Shown here one piece after another: positions 7,827-16,766 of a stretch of DNA of 64,000 bases. The stretch spans positions 62,001 through 126,000 of the forward strand of contig NZ_BRLB01000011.1 in assembly GCF_027923465.1 (NCBI RefSeq), given 5' to 3'. Source of the DNA: Vallitalea longa. GTDB lineage: Bacteria; Bacillota; Clostridia; Lachnospirales; Vallitaleaceae. The position numbers and the translations under genes were made by a program. Below the pieces are notes generated by a model that was not told the DNA's origin, did not search any database, and saw only the letters and a program-made list of their open reading frames with translations. Position 1 is the first letter of the stretch; each line of letters starts with the position of its first letter.

Positions 7827-7876
7827 ATCATATGGACTATTATTATTAAGTATTAATAGACCATATGATTTTTTTA
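7827..7876 (+). terminator. Rho-independent terminator of the GNAT gene
   Basis: ATCATATGGACTATTA (7827-7842) pairs with TAATAGACCATATGAT (7854-7869) with a single A-A mismatch, followed by a run of T. Confidence 0.85.
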
Positions 7877-7975
7877 AGAATTCTTAGATTGCAGAAAAAT
7901 ATTTTTTAGATATTCAATAAACATTTTAATATGTTAATTACCTTATACATGAATTTTTATATCTATTTAATTATT

Positions 7976-8653
7976 TTAAACTGGAATAAATACCCAAGCA
8001 CCAGGACTCCATGGACTAACAAAAAAATTAGTCTTCAACCATAGAGTACTCTGAAATAATAAATGCTCTAAATCAAACCATGCATAAGAAGTAATAGTTT
8101 TTTCAGCTTGATACCAATCACACATCCTGCCGAAACCATCATAATTCCTTGTTACTTTTGCACATCTTATAAAAACTTTATTGGTAGTAGGTGATTTGAT
8201 AAGCTGTGCTACACCACCATCTGGTGAACTATCCAGACTAACCCAACCCCAACCATTACCATTAATGAAATCAAAATATTCATCATCACCAGCGAACTTG
8301 AAACGAACATCATAACCTGATGATATGCTTTCACCTACAGTATCTTTACCTTTATAAAATACTTGTATAGGATCACCTAATCCATTAGTAGATAATGCAG
8401 GATAATCAGTAAACCAATAACTTTCCTTTTTGATACCCCTGCTATAATTTTTTTCGATATCATTATCTACAGAAAGATGACCACCTGCAGGTACTAAATA
8501 ATACTTTTTACCAGTTAACAAAGGATTACCTTCACTATCCAGTATAAATGATGTAGATGATGGTTCTGCATTCACTTGTGAAGAAAAAGCTGTTATAAAC
8601 AACGAAATGAACATTAACAAAAACACTAATAAAGAATTACTTAATTTTCTCAT
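7976..8653 (-). CDS. Secreted protein with Kunitz (STI)-type inhibitor signature
   Basis: 225 residues with a signal peptide (1-29, cleavage near VNA-EP). Right after it, residues 37-53 (ILDSEGNPLLTGKKYYL) match every position of the soybean trypsin inhibitor (Kunitz) signature as I remember it: hydrophobic-x-Asp-x-Glu-Gly-Asn-x-Leu-x5-Tyr-x-Leu. Further along, SISSGYDVRFKFAG (109-122) resembles the ISSPYRIRF strand of STI proteins at about the right distance. The likely fold is a beta-trefoil of about 180 residues. Two cysteines (164, 178) could form a disulfide. It may inhibit a protease or bind carbohydrate. It is the last of three secreted proteins on this strand. Function is inferred from the signature only. 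Confidence 0.55.
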   Translation of the reverse strand: MRKLSNSLLVFLLMFISLFITAFSSQVNAEPSSTSFILDSEGNPLLTGKKYYLVPAGGHLSVDNDIEKNYSRGIKKESYWFTDYPALSTNGLGDPIQVFYKGKDTVGESISSGYDVRFKFAGDDEYFDFINGNGWGWVSLDSSPDGGVAQLIKSPTTNKVFIRCAKVTRNYDGFGRMCDWYQAEKTITSYAWFDLEHLLFQSTLWLKTNFFVSPWSPGAWVFIPV

Positions 8654-8779
8654 ATGATGTATGCTCCTTGTCTAATATTTTGTAATTTATTACTTCTTAT
8701 ACACCTAATAAATTCAGTGTATAGTTTTCATTTTTTGTATCTATAAAGTAATACTCAATTTTTATTTTATGAACTTAAT

Positions 8780-10060
8780 TTATTCTATTGGTTCAGTATC
8801 TAAATCCATGTTACTGAAATCAACACTATCTTTCCAAGTAGAATTATCCTCATCAATCCAAGATTTGATGTCACTGTTATAAGCTGAATGACCATTGATG
8901 TTGACATCTAAATTCTCTAAATACCAGTCACCACCAATACCGCCATGTTTTGTAATTTTTTTTATATAAATATTACTTATATCATCAGGATGAATATCTG
9001 TACCATTATATAGGTAATATTCGTCAATATCGTCAACTTCAAAATCATTATATCCTTCTTTATCTAATAACCATTCTTTTGTTTCTCCATCCTTGGTCTC
9101 AATACCAAAGTATACATCATCATCAGTACCAGCCCATTCACTATGTAGCAAACCTCTTTTTTCATTACCAGTATGTACTGTAACAGTTAATGAACTTATA
9201 GGATTATTATCAAGACCTACATCAATATTCCAACGATCAGTGAATCCACTATAATCTCCTTGCTCTGCCTCGGTTAATAACTTAACAACATGAGCATGAG
9301 CTGAATCAAAAGAATTTTCTAATCTCTCTCTTCTATTATTCTCAGATAGAAAATCGTTAGCTTCTTCATAAGTCTGATACTTATAACCTACACCTGTTTT
9401 AAGACCTGTCATAAGAGTATAGCACCATGATTTCTCTTCTAATGTAGAAGGACAAGAACCATATATATTCTGTACACTTGTATTGAAAGTATCAAAAGGA
9501 ATATCTGTTACTTCAGCAAAACAATCGGATATACCATCTGAGTAATCAGAACTGTCGAAACCACCTTTATTGACCCATAGATATGGATCAGCAGCTGATT
9601 CAAGACTCATATGTAAATCACGTCCAGATGGATCAATCAAATATAGTCCGGATTCAGGATTTACAAATATTCCATGACAAGCGTAATCGCCACATACATG
9701 AGTAAGCCATCCAGCAGCAAATGATATTCTCTTCATATCTTTTGCTGCTAGAGCATCTTGTAATAAATTCTTAGCAAAGCTTCCAATCTTAAAATAATGA
9801 AATCTATCAGACCAAGGTGAATATCCAAGAACCTGTCTTGGTTGAATTAATGGTAGATCAGGACCATTGGCTCCCCAAGCTGCTATATCTGGATATTTTT
9901 CCATAGCACTTTTAATTAGGCTACCTTCTGGTAGGCTTTTCATAGTTTCTTGCATAAGAACATAATGAGAAGCAGGTTGATAAGCTAACACGTTTTTTGG
10001 GCATAACATAAGTAATAGTACTAATGCTAAGCAACTAGTAAAAATTTTTCTTATTTTCAT
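8780..10060 (-). CDS. Alpha-toxin-like zinc-dependent phospholipase C with PLAT domain, secreted
   Basis: 426 residues from the ATG at 10060, which has GGAGGATT upstream; the longer in-frame ORF has no ribosome binding site. Signal peptide 1-26 (cut near VLA-YQ). Residues 27-270 are a zinc-dependent PLC-like helical domain with candidate zinc ligands His32, Asp68, His88, His121, Asp125, His129 and Glu154 (GWLTHVCGDYACHG). Residues 285-405 are a PLAT/C2-like domain: GTDDDVYFGIETKDG is nearly the same as the matching stretch of Clostridium perfringens alpha-toxin, and an EWLLD, NDF, DDI...IYIKK pattern follows. It should cleave phospholipid headgroups outside the cell; the PLAT domain probably binds membranes with calcium. 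The mature N-terminus is Tyr, not the usual zinc-binding Trp. Confidence 0.8.
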   Translation of the reverse strand: MKIRKIFTSCLALVLLLMLCPKNVLAYQPASHYVLMQETMKSLPEGSLIKSAMEKYPDIAAWGANGPDLPLIQPRQVLGYSPWSDRFHYFKIGSFAKNLLQDALAAKDMKRISFAAGWLTHVCGDYACHGIFVNPESGLYLIDPSGRDLHMSLESAADPYLWVNKGGFDSSDYSDGISDCFAEVTDIPFDTFNTSVQNIYGSCPSTLEEKSWCYTLMTGLKTGVGYKYQTYEEANDFLSENNRRERLENSFDSAHAHVVKLLTEAEQGDYSGFTDRWNIDVGLDNNPISSLTVTVHTGNEKRGLLHSEWAGTDDDVYFGIETKDGETKEWLLDKEGYNDFEVDDIDEYYLYNGTDIHPDDISNIYIKKITKHGGIGGDWYLENLDVNINGHSAYNSDIKSWIDEDNSTWKDSVDFSNMDLDTEPIE

Positions 10061-10511
10061 AATAATCCTCCTTTTTTGTATATTATATAATATTGTTTGT
10101 GAATAAATTGTCGAAATTAGTAGATAAAAACAAAAAAATTCAAAATAAATACTATGAATCAACATTTATCAACACAATATAGGCTATATAGTCTAGACTT
10201 TATTAGGTAATCAGTTATAAATCAGACTGATAAAAAGAGAATTTTAGTATATTTTGTACAAATATAGATTATGAAGTAAATATATTACATTGGCATATTA
10301 TGTATTATATAATACGTTTTCGTGAAATTATTAACGTGAAATAAATGTGATAATTAAACTGAAATAAAAATTACAAAAGAAGTACTGAAAGATAAAAATA
10401 GATGATACTATACATATATAATACATGCAAAAAAAAGCTGGCATATAGTCAGCTTTTGAATCAAACTAATAATCTTAGTATATATTTCACTATAATTAAA
10501 GCTTCTTTCTA
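10061..10511. other. 451-base intergenic region between two secreted-protein genes
   Basis: Besides the terminator of the upstream gene it holds a 14-bp palindrome, GTATTATATAATAC (10302-10315), and a direct repeat CGTGAAAT (10321-10328 and 10337-10344, spacing about 16). These would lie upstream of the phospholipase gene and could be regulator sites. No ORF or RNA gene is apparent. Confidence 0.4.
10433..10457 (-). terminator. Rho-independent terminator of the caspase-like protease gene
   Basis: AAAAGCTG (10433-10440) and CAGCTTTT (10450-10457) form the stem. On the minus strand it is followed by a run of T. Confidence 0.8.
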
Positions 10512-11843
10512 CTAATTCACTTCAATTTTTTGAGTTTCAATAAATTTCATACCCTCTGAATCTGGATATGAAAAAATCTTATCAATAACATAATACAGTT
10601 TATCTGTAGAGTAATCATAATAAAATTCATTTACTTCTTCAATTATCTTAGCATTAACAAAACGATCATTCATTTTATTACTTATCTCTTTTATATCAAC
10701 ACCCTCTAAAAACTTGTCTCTCATTATAATAATATCATTTTCATTAACTGGTTCTTTCTTATCAAAACCTAGTTTATTAGAGGCATATTGTAATTTATTA
10801 TTGTTGACTATGATAACTGTTTGATCGGATGTTTTTATATCATCAATATAGTATGTTATCTTAACTAAACCATTACCTGTTCCCTTTTTGTATTCATTAG
10901 AAGTCAGCTTATATTTTTCAAGATTAGAATCCTCATTGATTTTACCTAAACTATTCAATATGTATTCTTTATTTATACTACCTTCATTTTCAATATTATA
11001 ATCTAATTCTCCTTCTATAGATTTTAGATTATTGATATCATGATCTATACTGAAATCAGTTTCTTTAGAGTTCATTATTGTATCTTGTGATTTCAACATA
11101 CCATGTTCATCAGATAATTTTGATCTAGTATAATGTAAAACAAGATTTTCATCACCTTTAATAACTATATCTGTTCCTAAATCTGACTCAGGTGAAGCAA
11201 TAGAAGCTAAATTAACAGCTTCCTGTATACTAGAACCGTTATAAAGCGCATTATGAAAGCATTGTAACCAATAAGGTCCTCCTGTATTTCTTGAGTGAAT
11301 ATTGTCATCAAACCCTATTACAGTAGTTGCCCCATTTGATAGAGCTACACTACATAAATTATGGGTTCTACTAGCAGTATCACATCCAACAAAAGATATT
11401 AATTTTGTCTTACTAAGATCTCGTCCTTCCAATCCTGCATATGTATATCCATTATATGATTTAAAATCTTCGCCCTCATACACACCACATTTATGGTCTT
11501 CATCATCAATCGTATCCCCTAATATGATATTATTATGACATGCATGGCCATTAATAAATACAACTGCACTTCCTAATATATCATCACCAGCTGGATTATC
11601 TCCTCTAAGGTATGTATAAGTAGGATTATAAGCTTTATAAGATGTATATCCCATCTTTGCATATACTCTGCTGGCATAATCCACATTCATTGTAAAATCC
11701 CCTTCATAATCTTCAACGTACCACAAATCCTTTCCAAAATTATGTCCTAATGAATATGCATATTCTGTTTCCGCATATACAGAAGTTGGTAAAGTTAAAA
11801 TACTCATCATAAAAATTAATAATACCCCAAAAATTCTTTTCAT
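10512..11843 (-). CDS. Secreted caspase-fold (clan CD, CHAT/C25-like) cysteine protease candidate
   Basis: 443 residues with a signal peptide (1-24, VYA-ET). The region to about residue 235 looks like a clan CD peptidase: a beta-strand ending in His100 (AVVFINGHACHNN) and a second ending in Cys154 (LISFVGCDTAS) give the His/Cys dyad. GATTVIGFDD and a segment with the pattern W-F-L-G-S-EAV-LA follow, as in CHAT and C25 domains. Residues 240-443 are an unrecognised C-terminal region rich in Asp, Asn and Lys. The dyad and the glycine after the first strand are seen; protease activity is inferred. It may be part of an extracellular protein-degrading set with the phospholipase. ATG start with AAGGAG. 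Confidence 0.6.
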   Translation of the reverse strand: MKRIFGVLLIFMMSILTLPTSVYAETEYAYSLGHNFGKDLWYVEDYEGDFTMNVDYASRVYAKMGYTSYKAYNPTYTYLRGDNPAGDDILGSAVVFINGHACHNNIILGDTIDDEDHKCGVYEGEDFKSYNGYTYAGLEGRDLSKTKLISFVGCDTASRTHNLCSVALSNGATTVIGFDDNIHSRNTGGPYWLQCFHNALYNGSSIQEAVNLASIASPESDLGTDIVIKGDENLVLHYTRSKLSDEHGMLKSQDTIMNSKETDFSIDHDINNLKSIEGELDYNIENEGSINKEYILNSLGKINEDSNLEKYKLTSNEYKKGTGNGLVKITYYIDDIKTSDQTVIIVNNNKLQYASNKLGFDKKEPVNENDIIIMRDKFLEGVDIKEISNKMNDRFVNAKIIEEVNEFYYDYSTDKLYYVIDKIFSYPDSEGMKFIETQKIEVN

Positions 11844-12244
11844 TAATTGTTCTCCTTATATTTTATTTTGTTCAAGCATTATTTTCAGTAAATTGCAGTT
11901 AATATGTGTCTATAGGAATGATGCAAAATAATATCAAAAACAATAATATCATATTTAATTTTATAATTCAATAATTTATATTTTTCTATTTATTTTAAAT
12001 TATATCAAAAATCAAAATACATACAATCCATATACAAATTTTAAATTTTCATTTTTAATTTTTTATCAGTAAAGTTTTAAATTTCATTAATCCAATTTTC
12101 CCTTTATCCTATAAAAACCAAACACCTATTTACATATATACAAAACCAAATAAAAAATTACAAATAACCCTAATATATTTACATAGTTATATTTTCAATT
12201 GAAGTAAAATATATACATAATAAAATTTATTGAGAGGTGAAATT
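11844..12244. other. 401-base AT-rich divergent intergenic region
   Basis: Lies between the start of the caspase-like protease gene (minus) and the radical SAM gene (plus) and must contain both promoters. It is almost wholly A and T, so many -10-like hexamers occur and I cannot choose among them. No ORF or hairpin stands out. Confidence 0.5.
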
Positions 12245-13213
12245 ATGGATGGCAATTACATAACACAGCTATTAGAAAAAGAAGAAGTACTAGATAAGAA
12301 CGAAATAGTACAGTTATTGAATGTGAATATGAATTCAAAAGACTTTTATTCCATTCTGAATAAAGCAAATGAATTGACTAGAAATGAATTTCAAAACAAA
12401 GGAATAATATTTGCACAGATAGGTTTAAATGCCGAACCATGCTCAGCAAACTGTAAATTCTGTTCAATGGGCGCTAATCACTATTCTCTAGATAGCACTT
12501 GGAAAAAATCAGCAGATGAAGTTTTATTTGAAATAAGAGACTTAGTTAAAAAAGGCATAAATGACCTATTCTTGATGACTACTGCAGATTATCCAATGGA
12601 AGATTATCTAAAGATAGGCTCAGAAGTTAAGAGAATTCTTCCAGAAGGTGTAAGATTAGTAGCTAACATAGGGGATTTTGACGTTGACACAGCAAAAGAA
12701 TTAAAAAAAGTTGGATTTACTGGTGTTTATCATATTCATAGATTAAGAGAAGGTATTGATACAGATATCAAACCAGAAAAAAGATTAAAAACACTAGCAG
12801 CAATTGCTCATGAAAACCTGGAGTTATATTATTGTGTTGAACCAATAGGTCCTGAGCATAGCTATGAAGAAATAGCTGATGAAATCATAAGAGCTAGAGA
12901 AAATAATGTAAGTGTTATGGCTGTCATGAGAAGAATACCAGTAAAAGGTACTCCTTTATATGATAAAGGACAAATATCCGCTAGAGAACTAGCCAAAATT
13001 GCAGCAGTTTCTCGAATAGCTTCAAAACCCAAAAGAGCCATGAATGCACATGAGGTTACACCTATGACTTTAATCTGCGGGGTTAATCAATTATATGCTG
13101 AATATGGTGCTAATCCAAGAGATCATCTATCTATCACTGAAGATAGCAGGGGTTATTGTGTTGATGATGTAAAGAAAATGCTTATAGATGCTGATTATGA
13201 AATAAAAAATTAA
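12245..13213 (+). CDS. Radical SAM enzyme, biotin synthase-like family
   Basis: 322 residues from the ATG at 12245 with GAGAGGTGA upstream; an in-frame TTG at 12230 overlaps that site and is not the start. The iron-sulfur site is Cys66-Cys70-Cys73 (CSANCKFC, CxxxCxxC). A TIM-barrel radical SAM core follows, with YYCVEPIGPEHSYEEIADEI and RRIPVKGTPL as in BioB/HydE/PylB relatives. It lacks the remaining sequence hallmarks that would allow naming it BioB. It stands alone, so context gives no substrate. A SAM-derived radical reaction is certain in kind, not in target. Confidence 0.85.
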   Translation: MDGNYITQLLEKEEVLDKNEIVQLLNVNMNSKDFYSILNKANELTRNEFQNKGIIFAQIGLNAEPCSANCKFCSMGANHYSLDSTWKKSADEVLFEIRDLVKKGINDLFLMTTADYPMEDYLKIGSEVKRILPEGVRLVANIGDFDVDTAKELKKVGFTGVYHIHRLREGIDTDIKPEKRLKTLAAIAHENLELYYCVEPIGPEHSYEEIADEIIRARENNVSVMAVMRRIPVKGTPLYDKGQISARELAKIAAVSRIASKPKRAMNAHEVTPMTLICGVNQLYAEYGANPRDHLSITEDSRGYCVDDVKKMLIDADYEIKN

Positions 13214-13265
13214 ATTATTCATTTTATATCAATAAAAAAGAATTAACTATATGCTAATATTTCAA

Positions 13266-13313
13266 ACTCTATTTAATACAATTCCTAAAATCATTAAATA
13301 GAGTCTTTTTTTC
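13266..13313 (+). terminator. Rho-independent terminator of the radical SAM gene
   Basis: ACTCTATTTAAT (13266-13277) pairs perfectly with ATTAAATAGAGT (13293-13304), followed by CTTTTTTT. Confidence 0.88.
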
Positions 13314-13323
13314 TATCAGAATA

Positions 13324-13384
13324 AAAAGAACTGTTTCAATATCCATTGATACTATTAATATCACACAAATACTGAAAACAGTCC
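13324..13384 (-). terminator. Probable terminator of the minus-strand sugar-uptake operon
   Basis: GAACTGTTTCA (13328-13338) pairs with TGAAAACAGTCC (13373-13384) with one bulge and a long loop. On the minus strand the stem is followed by TTCTTTTTAT. Confidence 0.55.
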
Positions 13385-13413
13385 TTAATGAACTCTATTA
13401 TAGTAATCTTTCT

Positions 13414-15972
13414 TTAGATAGCTTCAATAATTTTAATTATCAAATCAGACAATCCAACATTATAACCACTAAAAGCATATACAACATTAAGTCCGTTATT
13501 GGTTAATAAAATTAATGGTAATTTATCTGGATCTACATATACCCTTCTTGAGATTGGTTCGGCATTAGAAGCTCCTTCATCATAATATATTTTTATATCA
13601 GGAAAAGCTTCTAGGGTTTTGTTAAGAGTATTATTTGTGAGTGCTTGTTTATCTCTTAATATAAAAGTTATGTTACAAGATAATCTGCTCAATGCCTCTT
13701 GATGCTCTAACATTTCGTTAAGAACATGCTCTGTAGGTTCTTTTCCCTCTTCAATCCAGATAACTATATTCTTATTATCATCTATTATATCTTTCGCCAA
13801 AACCTTATTGTTATCACTATCATATAGGCTGAAATCATTTATCTCTATGTTCTTGAACATATCTTCTAATTTGCCTTGTCGTAAAGAAATACCTAACTCT
13901 CTTTCAACAAATAGAACAAAACAATATTCCCTAGTGAAAACACTTCCGTTAGGCATTCTATTAGATGTGATAATACGATAGTTGCCTGGTTCTAATTCTA
14001 ATACTAATTTATTATCAACCCATTTCCTATCAACAAAATCCAATGTTTCATAGACTCCATTATTAAGTTTACCTATAGTCCAGTTGAGCCAATATATCCA
14101 ATTTGTGTTGTCTTCATCATTAATGGTCAATTTCACAAGGTCTTTTTGTATCACATATTTAACATTAACGAACTCATTATCATTGTAATATTGGATTTCC
14201 ATGTTCTCTTTATCTATTCTAGCAGGTATGCCTAGTGAACGGCATATAGCTACAAATAAAATTTTCTTGGATAAGTTACTACCCTTTTTCATTCTAATCA
14301 ATTCGACTGGATTAGTAATCAATGGTCTATATTCCATACTCCCTATCTCATTGATATAAGTATCTATATAATCCCATATTTTTATGGGATGATTAATAAA
14401 TTCTTCCTTTGTTTTTTCGTCAAAATAGTCTAATATGAATTTTCGATAATTAGTTATCATTTCAAAGTGTATCCTAGGACTCATGATATAATCAACGAAT
14501 ATATCTTCTTGGAAATTATTTTTATATACGTTTGAATATATTAGATGTTCTTTTAACTTTTCACATGTGATATCCGTATAATCTTTATCAACTAGGCTAC
14601 TCAATAATCTGATTTTATCTTGCGTATTGCAATTATCTATATCACTATCGATGAATTCTTTTATTTCTAGATAATTGCCCTTTGATTTAACAAAAAAATC
14701 TTTCACTTCAATAGTATAATTGTTGTCTTTCAATAATTCATCTATATTATCATTATTATAATATTGACTTTCTTTTACTTTTCTTACATTATTAGATTGT
14801 TCAAAACGTTTTTTACCATATTCTTTCTGACTTTCTGTTAATCTGACTGCATAACTCATGTTATCTACAGGAGGATATATATCTATATCTTCTGTGATTA
14901 CTTCATCTGTTATGGATTCATTCCAATCAAGTATTATAGAAGTAGTTTTTCTAATGTCTAGAAGCCTATTAATATATCTGTTATCTTTTACAGCGTGAAT
15001 ATATATATCTCCTAGCCCCAGAGTGATTTCTGCTATTCCTTCTTTGTCAGTAACAACTGTAGCCACAGGGAAAAATTCAGCATAATTAAGGACTTCAAAA
15101 CGCACTTTCACTTTTTCCATAGGATTATGGTTAAAATCTATTACCTTCACTTGTAACTTTTTAGTATCTGCATATGTATCAAGGCTATTGATTAATGCTG
15201 CTTTATCATTCTTGGAAATTACTTCTTCAGTAACTATCATATCTATATTATTAAATGAAGTAAATACTCTACCGTTTATTAGCATTGCCCTTGATGCAGC
15301 AGCAGTAAACCATCCAACATTAAGAACAGGTTCTGGTTCACATGCACCTAGATAATTCCATTTACCATCACACCATACCTCTACCCATGCATGATTATCG
15401 TCACAGTGTGACCATCTTGGTACATATACTTGTCTTGCAGGAATACCTACACTCCTTAACGCAGTAACTGTAAAAGTAGACTCTTCACCACATCTTCCAT
15501 AAGCTGATCTTAGAACTGTTAATGGAGAAGCTGTTCTTTCATCAGTAGTTTGATATGTAGCTTGTTCCAGACACCAATAATTCACTTCTGTAACCGATTC
15601 AGTCATACTCTTATTTTTTATTCTATCAATGATACAATTGTAGAATGTAGTTCTACAATCTTCAATGTTTTCATTATTTACACGATAGAACATTACGTAT
15701 TTAAGAAATATATCAGCTGGTATCTTTTCACACCAAGATATGTTCTCCTTTAAAAAAAGACTGTGTTTTACATATTTCAAATACATGTCAAAACTATAAT
15801 TCGCTATATCACTAAGAGGCATACATGTATATAAGAATTTAATGCAGTCTTGTTCTTCTTCACTACATCTGTCAAGTCCAGTTAGTATTTCTTTTTCCTT
15901 GTATTTTACTAATTCTAGAACTTCTTGAAAGTCATTATCAATAATTCTCTTGAGTTCATTAGAAAACAACAT
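13414..15972 (-). CDS. Transglutaminase-like protein with duplicated fold and thioredoxin-like C-terminus
   Basis: 852 residues from the ATG at 15972 (AGAAGG upstream; a GTG at 15981 overlaps that site). Domains: residues 1-145 helical; 150-245 a transglutaminase-like core with Cys161 (YGRCGEES) and His194 (DDNHAWVEVW), where the third residue of the triad appears as Glu (GACEPEP) rather than Asp; 265-345 a beta-sandwich (Ig-like) domain; about 500-640 a second copy of the fold, in which GSNLSKKILFVAICRSLGIP aligns with the first but has Asn at the Cys position; 740-852 a thioredoxin-like fold without CxxC. No signal peptide, so it acts in the cytoplasm. Last gene of the operon that starts at 23441. 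A glycopeptide-cleaving role is inferred. Confidence 0.75.
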   Translation of the reverse strand: MLFSNELKRIIDNDFQEVLELVKYKEKEILTGLDRCSEEEQDCIKFLYTCMPLSDIANYSFDMYLKYVKHSLFLKENISWCEKIPADIFLKYVMFYRVNNENIEDCRTTFYNCIIDRIKNKSMTESVTEVNYWCLEQATYQTTDERTASPLTVLRSAYGRCGEESTFTVTALRSVGIPARQVYVPRWSHCDDNHAWVEVWCDGKWNYLGACEPEPVLNVGWFTAAASRAMLINGRVFTSFNNIDMIVTEEVISKNDKAALINSLDTYADTKKLQVKVIDFNHNPMEKVKVRFEVLNYAEFFPVATVVTDKEGIAEITLGLGDIYIHAVKDNRYINRLLDIRKTTSIILDWNESITDEVITEDIDIYPPVDNMSYAVRLTESQKEYGKKRFEQSNNVRKVKESQYYNNDNIDELLKDNNYTIEVKDFFVKSKGNYLEIKEFIDSDIDNCNTQDKIRLLSSLVDKDYTDITCEKLKEHLIYSNVYKNNFQEDIFVDYIMSPRIHFEMITNYRKFILDYFDEKTKEEFINHPIKIWDYIDTYINEIGSMEYRPLITNPVELIRMKKGSNLSKKILFVAICRSLGIPARIDKENMEIQYYNDNEFVNVKYVIQKDLVKLTINDEDNTNWIYWLNWTIGKLNNGVYETLDFVDRKWVDNKLVLELEPGNYRIITSNRMPNGSVFTREYCFVLFVERELGISLRQGKLEDMFKNIEINDFSLYDSDNNKVLAKDIIDDNKNIVIWIEEGKEPTEHVLNEMLEHQEALSRLSCNITFILRDKQALTNNTLNKTLEAFPDIKIYYDEGASNAEPISRRVYVDPDKLPLILLTNNGLNVVYAFSGYNVGLSDLIIKIIEAI

Positions 15973-15994
15973 ATATAACACCTTCTTCTATTTA

Positions 15995-16765
15995 TTATTT
16001 GATTTGGTTGGTTGAGTTATTGATTATTGCCTCCAGAATATTTTTAACTCTAGATATGTTTTCACGACTTGTTTGCCATATAGTGTATTCGCTTAATGAA
16101 TCCAGACCCATATTTACATCCGATGTTCTATATTTCATTAAACTATCAACAACTACTTTACCTGACATATGGTAAGAAATAGCACCAGTCTCTAAAACCA
16201 TGTCTTCGATTATGTCAGCTTTGACTCCACCTCCAACAAGAATATCAACTTCACCATCTGATCTGCACACTAGCTCTTTAATAAGTTCTCTTCCTTCATA
16301 ACAATTATTCTTTTGTCCTGATGTAAGAATAGTATTAATTCCTAATTCTTTTGCTTGCTCTAATGATTCTAATGGATTCTTGCACATATCGAATGCTCGA
16401 TGTAATGTCACATGCATTCCTTTTGCAATATCCATAATTTCTTTCACTCTATCTATATCCAAAGTACCCTCTGGGGTAAGAACACCTATTACGACCCCAT
16501 CAGCACCAGCTTCCTTAAACATTTCAATGTCTCTTTTGATAATTTCAAATTCATTATCTGTATAACAGAAATCTCCGAATCTAGGTCGTACAAGCACATT
16601 GATCTTAATATTAATCTTCTCTCTTACTACATGAAAAAGATTAATGCTAGGGGTTGTCCCTCCTATTATTAGATTACTACACAATTCTATACGGTTAGTA
16701 CCGCCTTTTTCTGCCTCTACAGCTGATTCAACTGAGTCTACACAACCCTCAAGAATATATTTCAT
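15995..16765 (-). CDS. cutC: CutC family protein (TIM-barrel)
   Basis: 256 residues, full length for the family. It opens with MKYILEGCVDSVESAVEAE and has the conserved ANRIELC-like GGTNRIELCSNL, plus NVLVRPRFGDFCYTD and VTLHRAFDMC. CutC was named for copper homeostasis in Escherichia coli, but that link is disputed, and in Firmicutes the gene often sits in sugar operons as here. The start is two bases after the end of the aminopeptidase gene, and its ribosome binding site (TAGGAGAG) lies inside that gene, so the genes are translationally linked. Its role is open; an enzyme acting on a sugar or its acid is possible. Confidence 0.85.
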   Translation of the reverse strand: MKYILEGCVDSVESAVEAEKGGTNRIELCSNLIIGGTTPSINLFHVVREKINIKINVLVRPRFGDFCYTDNEFEIIKRDIEMFKEAGADGVVIGVLTPEGTLDIDRVKEIMDIAKGMHVTLHRAFDMCKNPLESLEQAKELGINTILTSGQKNNCYEGRELIKELVCRSDGEVDILVGGGVKADIIEDMVLETGAISYHMSGKVVVDSLMKYRTSDVNMGLDSLSEYTIWQTSRENISRVKNILEAIINNSTNQIK

Positions 16766-16766
16766 A

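Noticed and set aside
8780-10165. Longer start (10165) for the phospholipase, giving 35 extra N-terminal residues
   Set aside because: No ribosome binding site at that start, and the extra residues would precede a clear signal peptide; ATG 10060 has GGAGG.
10302-10344. Palindrome and CGTGAAAT repeats as a replication or attachment site
   Set aside because: Too short and isolated, with no dnaA, integrase or iteron array; kept only as possible regulator sites.
12245-13213. Biotin synthase (bioB) or HydE identity for the radical SAM gene
   Set aside because: The CxxxCxxC site and barrel fit, but no biotin or hydrogenase-maturation genes are adjacent and family-specific residues could not be confirmed.
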